Shown here one piece after another: positions 4,508 to 10,424 of a stretch of 10,424 nucleotides of DNA. The notes below the pieces were generated by a model that was given only the letters and a program-made list of their open reading frames with translations, had not been told where the DNA came from and did not search any database. The DNA is taken from contig CAYOVG010000263.1 of assembly GCA_964407285.1 (NCBI GenBank), positions 1 to 10,424 on the forward strand, written 5' to 3'. Source of the stretch: CAYOVG01 sp964407285 (GTDB lineage: Bacteria > Desulfobacterota > Syntrophobacteria > Syntrophobacterales > Syntrophobacteraceae). Position 1 is the first letter of the stretch; the number at the start of each line of letters is the position of its first letter. Both the position numbers and the translations under genes were made by a program.

Positions 4508-7500
4508 ATGACCTTTTTGAAACAACTTTCCATACGCAACAAACTCCTTTTCATATTGGCGATCGTTGTCGTCCTGCAATTGCTCGTGTCTCTCACATGC
4601 GTCTACCTCCTCCGGTCCGTGAACGACCGGCTGGACCACGTCGCGGAAGTGGACGCCGGGAGGATTAAGCTGGCGGGCTACATAAACAGCGATCTGCTCG
4701 AAATTCACAGGGCGCAAAAGAACCTCATCCTCGCTCTGAATCCCGACGATGTCGAGCGCTTCAGAAGGCACCTCTCGCAGTACCGGACGGTTCTCCAGGA
4801 CGACCTCGCCGGGCTCGAGAGGCTTGCCGACGAGGAAGACCGGGTGATGATAAGGGAATTCAAGATCCCCTATGCCCAATTCCTGAAGGTGAACGATGAG
4901 GCCGAAAGACTGGTGCTCGAGGAATGGGAGGCATCGCCCGGGGAGGGCCCGGCAAGAGAGATCAACCGCAAAGCGATCGAGCTTTCCATGGCGAGAGGGA
5001 GGGAAGCCTATGACAACGCCTCGCGGATACTGTCGGACTTGATGAAAAGGACCGACGCCTCGCTCGACCAGGCGCAGGCGACGAGCCGCAGGTATTTGCT
5101 CATCGCCTTTCTAACCGTATTCGGCCTCTCCTCCGTGAGTATCCTCATAGCCGTGTCCGTAGGGCTCTACGTCGCCCGCTCCATCAGCGGCAATATCAAT
5201 TCCATGGTGAAGGTGGCCGGGTCCATCGCCGCCGGAGACCTGGATACGGAGGTCCAGGTGGAGGAGGGCGATGAAACGGGGAAGCTCGCCGCCTCGATCC
5301 GGGAAATGCAGGCGGCCCTGCGGCGCGCCCGTGACGAATTCAACGAGCGTGATTGGCTCAAGACGGGCATCGCGCGGCTCAACGACGCCATGCACGGAAG
5401 GGTGGACGTATCCGACCTATGCGCGCATGTGATCCGGGAGACCGCAACTTACCTCGACGCCCGGATCGGCGCCGTTTTCGTCCTCGACGGCGAGCAATCG
5501 ACCCCCGCTCTTTCCCTTGCCGGCAAGTACGCCTACTCGTACGCCGGAGAATCCTTTGAACGCTTCAAGCCCGGCGTGGGACTCGTCGGGCAGGCGGCCC
5601 TCGGCTCGGAACCCATGGTAGTTCACTCCATTCCCGAAGATTACATCAAGGTGTCGTGCGCGCTGGGCGACACGTGCCCGAAAAGCCTGGTCCTGAGTCC
5701 ATTCCTCTTCGACGGGAAGGTGAAAGGAGTGGTCGAACTGGGGTTTCTGAAAGAGCCGTCCGAACTGGAACTCGAGTACTTGAGGCAGGTCATGCCCGCC
5801 GTCGGGATCAACGTGGAGACGGCCCGGAGCAGAGAAGCGCTCGCCGGGGCGCTTGCGCGCTCACAGGCCCTGGCCGAGGAGCTGCAGACCCAGCAGGAGG
5901 AGCTGCGGCAGATGAACCAGGTGCTCGAGGAACAGACTCAAAAGCTCGAACGGTCGCAGCAAAGACTCGAAATTCAGCAAAGGGAACTGGAGGAGACGAA
6001 CCTTCACCTGGAGCGGCGGAAGCAGGATATCGAGGAAACGAACAAAGCCCTGGAAACATCCCGAATGGAGGCGGAAGAGAGCGCCCGCCGGCTCGCCGCG
6101 GCAAGCAAGTACAAGTCGGAGTTTCTCGCCAATATGTCCCATGAACTCAGAACGCCTCTGAACAGCATGCTCCTCCTGGCGCTGCTCCTTGCGGAGAACA
6201 AGGAGGGAAATCTCACCCCGGAACAGGTCAAGTCGGCGCAGATCATCCATGGCAGCGGAGAAGACCTGCTTTCGCTCATCAACCAGATTCTCGACCTTTC
6301 GAGAGTCGAGGCGGGCCGGGTGGATATCGAGGCCCGACCCGTCGGGATCGTGGAGCTTGCGGAGAGCGTCAGGAAGGGATTCGAGCATGTCGCGCGGGAA
6401 AAGGACCTGCTGCTCGACGTCACGGTTTCCGAAGGCTCCCCCGCCCGGATCGAAACGGACAGGTTGCGGCTCGAACAGATACTCAGAAACCTGGTTTCAA
6501 ACGCCGTCAAGTTCACGGAGAAGGGATCGGTGCAGGTGCGTTTCGGCCGCCCGGCTGACGGCCGGACAGGGCTTTTCGGCGAAGACGCGCTGGAGATTTC
6601 CGTGATCGACACGGGCATCGGTATTCCGGTCGATAAGCGGGAGATCATCTTCGAAGCTTTTCGGCAGGCCGAGGGCGGGACGGCGAGAAAGTACGGGGGG
6701 ACCGGCCTGGGGCTTGCCATTTCACGGAAGCTCGCAAGGCTTCTTGGAGGAGAAATCGAGGTGGAGAGCGAAGAGGGAGCAGGGTCCACATTCACCGTCA
6801 CCCTTCCCTCGAGGAGCGCAAGGAAAGAGGCGGAAAAGCTACCGTTGCTTCCGGCAAGGCCCTACACCAGTGATGACGGCCGGAGTCCGGCCCCAGCGGC
6901 CCTTATCGCCCCTGCCGTCCCGGCCCTTTCCGACGACAGGGATACGATGAACGGGGGGGATTCGGCAATCCTCATTATCGAAGACGATCCGGGTTTTGCC
7001 GGGGCGCTGGCGAACCTGTGCCGTGAGAGGGGGTACAAACGCCTGGTATCGGCAACCGGCGAAGAGGGGCTCGATCTCGCGGCCAGGTTCGCTCCCAAGG
7101 GCATCCTCCTCGATATCCGGCTCCCCGGCATGGACGGATGGTCCGTCCTCGAGCACCTCAAGGACAATCCAGATCTGCGCCATATTCCCGTCCACATTAT
7201 TTCCGTAATGGAGGAAGAGAGCGAGGACGCCTCGAGGCGCGGGGCCGTCGGCTTTCTCCTGAAGCCGGCTTCCAGGGAAGACCTGGATGCGGTGTTTCAC
7301 AAACTCGAAGCGCTCTTCAACAGGGACGTCAGGCGGCTCCTGGTGGTAGAGGACGAGGAAGCGACGCGGGAGCATATCGCCCGGTTGCTGGCGGACGGAA
7401 TGGACGTCGAAGTGGACGAAGCGGGGAACGGAGAGGAAGCCGTAGCGGCGCTTCAAACCGGGAGGTACGACTGCATGATTTTGGACCTGGGACTCCCCGA

Positions 7501-8137
7501 CATGAACGGGCTCGAGGTGATCCGGAGGGTGCAGGCCGACGAGGGGGCGGTCCTCCCGCCGGTGATCGTCTACACCGCGAGGGAGCTTACGCGGGAGGAG
7601 GAATACGAGATCCGCGGGTGCACGGAATCGGTGATCCTCAAAGGGGAGCGGTCCCGGGAACGGCTCCTCGACGAGGCGTCGCTTTTCATGCACAGGGCGA
7701 TCGAGAAGATGCCGGAGAAGCAGCGGCGGGTCATCCTGGACCTCCACGACCCCGACGTCATGTTCAGAGGCAAGCGGGTCCTCATCGTCGATGACGATAT
7801 GAGAAACGTTTTCGCCCTCGCGAGGGTATTGGAGGAGAAAGGCGTCCAGACCATCAAGGCCGAGAACGGGGAGCGAGCGCTGGAGATGCTGGAAACGCAT
7901 CCGGACATGGACCTGGTCCTGATGGATATCATGATGCCCGTACTGGACGGATACGAAACGATGAGGCGGATCAGGGCGCGGGAGGAGTTCCGAAAGCTCC
8001 CTGTTCTCGCCCTTACGGCCAAGGCGATGCAGGGAGACCGCGAGCGGTGCATTGAAGCGGGAGCGAACGACTACCTCAAGAAGCCGGTCGATGTGAAGCG
8101 CCTCCTTTCCCTGATGCGGGTGTGGATGTACCGGTAG
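4508..8137 (+). CDS. Membrane hybrid histidine kinase, 4HB-HAMP-GAF-HisKA-HATPase-REC-REC-REC
   Basis: This 1209-residue inner-membrane sensor kinase starts at ATG 4508, with GGAGGGA 4 bases upstream. Order: TM1 13-35; four-helix-bundle periplasmic sensor 36-195, with the HRAQKNLIL segment typical of the 4HB domain of MCP receptors; TM2 197-222; HAMP 223-276; GAF about 300-440, with Cys384 and Cys390 close together; Glu/Gln-rich coiled coil 445-540; HisKA with SHELRTPLN, phosphorylated His545; HATPase with N-box Asn661/Asn665, DTGIGI (Asp701) and GGTGLGL (730-736). A Pro/Ala linker (765-818) leads to REC1 (Asp869, Lys919), REC2 (Asp993, Lys1045 followed by Gly, not Pro) and REC3 (Asp1140, Lys1192-Pro). 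All catalytic and phosphoacceptor residues are present, so it should autophosphorylate and pass phosphate to its receivers. No HPt domain is seen. The ligand is unknown. First gene of a three-gene operon. Confidence 0.95.
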   Translation: MTFLKQLSIRNKLLFILAIVVVLQLLVSLTCVYLLRSVNDRLDHVAEVDAGRIKLAGYINSDLLEIHRAQKNLILALNPDDVERFRRHLSQYRTVLQDDLAGLERLADEEDRVMIREFKIPYAQFLKVNDEAERLVLEEWEASPGEGPAREINRKAIELSMARGREAYDNASRILSDLMKRTDASLDQAQATSRRYLLIAFLTVFGLSSVSILIAVSVGLYVARSISGNINSMVKVAGSIAAGDLDTEVQVEEGDETGKLAASIREMQAALRRARDEFNERDWLKTGIARLNDAMHGRVDVSDLCAHVIRETATYLDARIGAVFVLDGEQSTPALSLAGKYAYSYAGESFERFKPGVGLVGQAALGSEPMVVHSIPEDYIKVSCALGDTCPKSLVLSPFLFDGKVKGVVELGFLKEPSELELEYLRQVMPAVGINVETARSREALAGALARSQALAEELQTQQEELRQMNQVLEEQTQKLERSQQRLEIQQRELEETNLHLERRKQDIEETNKALETSRMEAEESARRLAAASKYKSEFLANMSHELRTPLNSMLLLALLLAENKEGNLTPEQVKSAQIIHGSGEDLLSLINQILDLSRVEAGRVDIEARPVGIVELAESVRKGFEHVAREKDLLLDVTVSEGSPARIETDRLRLEQILRNLVSNAVKFTEKGSVQVRFGRPADGRTGLFGEDALEISVIDTGIGIPVDKREIIFEAFRQAEGGTARKYGGTGLGLAISRKLARLLGGEIEVESEEGAGSTFTVTLPSRSARKEAEKLPLLPARPYTSDDGRSPAPAALIAPAVPALSDDRDTMNGGDSAILIIEDDPGFAGALANLCRERGYKRLVSATGEEGLDLAARFAPKGILLDIRLPGMDGWSVLEHLKDNPDLRHIPVHIISVMEEESEDASRRGAVGFLLKPASREDLDAVFHKLEALFNRDVRRLLVVEDEEATREHIARLLADGMDVEVDEAGNGEEAVAALQTGRYDCMILDLGLPDMNGLEVIRRVQADEGAVLPPVIVYTARELTREEEYEIRGCTESVILKGERSRERLLDEASLFMHRAIEKMPEKQRRVILDLHDPDVMFRGKRVLIVDDDMRNVFALARVLEEKGVQTIKAENGERALEMLETHPDMDLVLMDIMMPVLDGYETMRRIRAREEFRKLPVLALTAKAMQGDRERCIEAGANDYLKKPVDVKRLLSLMRVWMYR

Positions 8138-8142
8138 GCCGT

Positions 8143-9006
8143 ATGGATAAGACCGGGATCAGGAGAATTGAAATCGATCTGCTGCTTACGGCGATCTACG
8201 AACGCTATGGGCATGATTTCCGCAAGTACTCGCGTAGCCATGTCGAAAGGCGGATAGACGACTTCGTCGCCAGGGAGAAATTCAATACGGTCACCCATCT
8301 CACCGCCGGGATATTGCACGACGAGTCCATCTTCAGAAAGCTCGTGCTCGATCTTTCGATCACCGTGAGCGAGATGTTCAGGGACCCGCCCGTCTTCCGA
8401 AGCCTGAGAGAGAACGTCGTTCCCCGGCTGCGCGGCCGTCCTTTCGTCAAAGCGTGGGTTGCGGGTTGCGCAACGGGCGAGGAGGCCTATTCGCTGGCCA
8501 TCCTCCTCGAGGAGGAGCGCCTCTACGAGAGGTCCACCATCTACGCCACCGATTTCAACGATGCCGCCATCGAAAGGGCGAAGGAGGGCATCTATTCCAT
8601 AGACAGGACGAGGCGGTTTACGGTAAACTACCAGCAAGCGGGAGGAAAGAGTTCATTTGCCGAATACTACCATGCCCATTACGGCTCTGTTACGATGGAT
8701 CCTTCGCTCAAGAGAAACCTTGTGTTCGCCAATCACAACCTGGCCCTCGATGAGGTCTTTACCGAGGCGCACCTGGTCCTGTGCCGCAATGTGCTCATCT
8801 ACTTTTCGGAGAAGCTTCAACACCGGGTCCTGGGGCTGTTCGCCGACAGCCTCGTCCAGGGCGGATTTTTGTGCCTCGGGTCGAGCGAGGACCTCCGGTT
8901 CACCGGCATAAGGGACTCATTCGAGGTGGTCGACGAAGCAGCCCGGATATACCGCAAGACATCAAGTAAACCAGACGAGGAGATCTCACAGGAACCGCAG
9001 ACATGA
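8143..9006 (+). CDS. cheR: CheR-type protein-glutamate O-methyltransferase
   Basis: This 287-residue cytosolic enzyme transfers methyl groups from SAM to glutamates of receptor proteins. I chose ATG 8143, 5 bases after the kinase stop; it lacks a strong ribosome site, so translation is probably coupled. GTG 8122, overlapping the kinase end, is an alternative adding 7 residues. The N-terminal helical domain (about 5-65) has the YGHDFRKYSRSHVERRI pattern of CheR. The SAM fold shows AGCATGEEAYSLA (107-119, motif I), Asp137 in ATDFN (ribose-binding acidic residue), the YYHAHYGSVTMDPSLK stretch and LCRNVLIYF (213-221). Length matches E. coli CheR (286). No CheB domain is fused, no C-terminal TPR is present, and no cheB, cheA or cheW lies nearby. 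The context therefore suggests a signalling, not necessarily chemotactic, role; its methyl acceptor could be the kinase encoded just upstream. Confidence 0.94.
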   Translation: MDKTGIRRIEIDLLLTAIYERYGHDFRKYSRSHVERRIDDFVAREKFNTVTHLTAGILHDESIFRKLVLDLSITVSEMFRDPPVFRSLRENVVPRLRGRPFVKAWVAGCATGEEAYSLAILLEEERLYERSTIYATDFNDAAIERAKEGIYSIDRTRRFTVNYQQAGGKSSFAEYYHAHYGSVTMDPSLKRNLVFANHNLALDEVFTEAHLVLCRNVLIYFSEKLQHRVLGLFADSLVQGGFLCLGSSEDLRFTGIRDSFEVVDEAARIYRKTSSKPDEEISQEPQT

Positions 9007-10205
9007 AGAACGCCAAAATTCTTATCGTTGACGACAGGCCGGAGAACCTTTACGCGCTGGAGAAAATTCTCGGTGAGACGGGCGCGGAGATTATCAAGGC
9101 GGGCAGCGGCAACGAGGCCCTTATTGCTTCCCTGCGCCACGAGTTCGCCCTGGCCGTCGTGGATGTCCAGATGCCCGATATGGACGGTTACGAACTGGCC
9201 GAACTCCTGAGGAGCCAAAACAAAACGAGGAGGCTTCCCCTGATTTTCCTGTCGGCGGTTTATTCCGACGAATATCACATCTTCAGGGGCTACGAGGCCG
9301 GAGCGGTCGATTTCATCACCAAGCCCTACCATCCCGTGCTGCTCCTGAGCAAAGTTCACATGTTCCTGGAACTCGAGATGCGTGTTGCCGAACGGACCGA
9401 GGAACTGGCAAGGGCCAACGAGGCACTGCGGATGGAGAACATAGAGCGCAGGCAGGCCGAAGAGCAGCTCAAAATCTATATGAAGAAGCTCGAGCAGAGC
9501 AACCAGTGCCTGCAGGAGTTCGCATTCATAGCCTCGCACGACATGCAGGAACCCCTTCGCAAGGTCAGGACCTTCGGCAACCTTTTGAAGGACAAGTACG
9601 GCTCCGGTCTCGGAGAGGGAGGACGGGACTACGTGGAGCGCATGCTCAGCGCCACCCACCGGATGCAGTCCATCCTGGAGGGGCTTCTTCACTACTCCCG
9701 CGTGGACACGAAGGCAGAGCCGCTTGTCGAGATAAAGTTGAACGACCTGGTCCGGGAGGTGCTGTCGAACCTGGAAGTAAGAATCGCTCAGACGGGAGGA
9801 AGGGTGGAGGTCGGAGACCTTCCGGACGTCCGCGCCGACCCCCGCCAGATGTACCAGCTTTTCCAGAACCTGATCGGCAATGCGCTCAAGTTCCACAAGG
9901 AGGATGAAAAGCCTTTCGTGAGGGTCTCGGGAGTCGCCGCCGGCAATGGACGGCGTTGCCACGAGATCGTCGTTGAAGACAACGGCATCGGTTTCGAGGT
10001 GAAATATCTCGACAGAATATTCGTTCCGTTTCAACGGCTGCACGGGAGAACCAGCAGGTTTGAAGGTACCGGCATGGGCCTCGCCATCTGTAAGAAGATC
10101 GTCGAGCGGCACGGGGGAAGCATTACGGCCAGGAGCGAACCGGGGAAGGGGGCGACTTTCATAATCGGCTTGCCGGGTGGTCCGGGTGGACGCAACGGCT
10201 GGTAG
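9003..10205 (+). CDS. Response regulator-histidine kinase (REC-coiled coil-HisKA-HATPase), soluble
   Basis: This 400-residue cytosolic protein starts with ATG overlapping the cheR stop (ATGA, 9003-9006), with AGGAA at 8990-8994, indicating translational coupling. The receiver (about 4-120) has the acid pair Asp10-Asp11, phosphoacceptor Asp54 in VVDVQMPDMDG, and Lys107 in ITKPYHP. A coiled coil (about 125-170) leads to HisKA with His179 in ASHDMQEPLRKV, the variant common in kinases driven by an upstream receiver or phytochrome. HATPase follows: N-box Asn289/Asn293, DNGIG (Asp326), a long lid with FVPFQRLHG, and GTGMGLAIC (355-363). No membrane segment and no DNA-binding domain. The order suggests that phosphorylation of the receiver controls kinase activity, so it could take input from the hybrid kinase and pass it to a regulator elsewhere. 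Last gene of the operon. Architecture is certain; partners are inferred. Confidence 0.95.
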   Translation: MKNAKILIVDDRPENLYALEKILGETGAEIIKAGSGNEALIASLRHEFALAVVDVQMPDMDGYELAELLRSQNKTRRLPLIFLSAVYSDEYHIFRGYEAGAVDFITKPYHPVLLLSKVHMFLELEMRVAERTEELARANEALRMENIERRQAEEQLKIYMKKLEQSNQCLQEFAFIASHDMQEPLRKVRTFGNLLKDKYGSGLGEGGRDYVERMLSATHRMQSILEGLLHYSRVDTKAEPLVEIKLNDLVREVLSNLEVRIAQTGGRVEVGDLPDVRADPRQMYQLFQNLIGNALKFHKEDEKPFVRVSGVAAGNGRRCHEIVVEDNGIGFEVKYLDRIFVPFQRLHGRTSRFEGTGMGLAICKKIVERHGGSITARSEPGKGATFIIGLPGGPGGRNGW

Positions 10206-10286
10206 CAGCAGTATTCGTCGTCAAATGGGGTAGTGATTGAAAACCACAACCGGAGCGGAGATCGGACCATTTCGTGGGTGGGAGGT

Positions 10287-10394
10287 ATGAAAACCACCAA
10301 CAAGCAGCATACCCCCATCCAGGTCCACACCGCACCCTCCCCGGAAATATTGCCCGGACCTGCAAAGTTCGGTGCTCACCCGCTAATACTTTGA
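10287..10394 (+). CDS. Possible 35-residue small ORF
   Basis: An ATG at 10287 opens a frame for 35 residues beginning MKTTNKQHTPIQVHT and ending at TGA. A GGAGG (10281-10285) lies directly before it but only one base away, too close for ordinary use. No hydrophobic segment, domain or known family is seen. It may be chance in the 219-bp gap after the operon, which otherwise holds only a CAGGTCC (10320-10326) / GGACCTG (10356-10362) inverted repeat without a T-run. Confidence 0.15.
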   Translation: MKTTNKQHTPIQVHTAPSPEILPGPAKFGAHPLIL

Positions 10395-10424
10395 AATAGA
10401 AAGAAAAAGGTCAATCGACCGGTT

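Noticed and set aside
6839..7900. 353-residue minus-strand open frame
   Set aside because: It is antisense to the receiver domains of the hybrid kinase and has no family character.
8817..10112. 431-residue minus-strand open frame
   Set aside because: It is antisense to cheR and the receiver-kinase, both strongly supported; no domain is recognisable in it.
10320..10362. Operon terminator after the receiver-kinase
   Set aside because: CAGGTCC/GGACCTG has a 29-base loop and no T-run after it, so it is too weak to call.

Overview
The window is GC-rich (roughly 60% by eye) and reads like bacterial chromosome. The mix of genes suggests a deltaproteobacterium-type organism (Desulfobacterota or Myxococcota, for example a Syntrophobacter-like lineage): a large membrane hybrid kinase with three receivers, a CheR in a non-chemotaxis signalling cluster, a Cys-cluster membrane protein, and REP-like palindromes between genes. 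This placement is inference; no marker gene fixes the taxon.

Layout. (1) 1-1105: a phosphoribosyltransferase cut off after about 80 residues, meeting tail-to-tail a reverse-strand PrmA-like methyltransferase. The junction near 410-470 carries a GC palindrome and a short stretch resembling a tRNA-Gly 3' end, so it looks rearranged. (2) 1106-1785: non-coding, with candidate promoters, a REP-like double palindrome and a leader hairpin. (3) 1786-3438: complete phosphoglucomutase (pgm). (4) 3439-4186: a gap with two imperfect hairpins, then a small membrane protein with an eight-cysteine C-terminal cluster. (5) 4187-4507: non-coding, holding a 64-nt near-perfect hairpin, a small hairpin, a four-run C/G tract (G-quadruplex motif on the minus strand) and an extended -10 promoter. 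(6) 4508-10205: a tightly packed signalling operon. (7) 10206-10424: no convincing gene.

The operon is the most notable element. Gene 1 is a 1209-residue membrane hybrid histidine kinase (TM - four-helix periplasmic sensor - TM - HAMP - GAF - long coiled coil - HisKA - HATPase - three receivers). Gene 2 is a complete CheR-type glutamate methyltransferase. Gene 3 is a soluble receiver-histidine kinase. Genes 1 and 2 are 5 bases apart; genes 2 and 3 overlap as ATGA. Together they have two kinases, four receivers and a methyltransferase, but no CheB methylesterase, CheA, CheW, classical MCP signalling domain or DNA-binding output domain appears in the window. I infer a phosphorelay whose membrane kinase may be tuned by methylation, with its final output encoded elsewhere.
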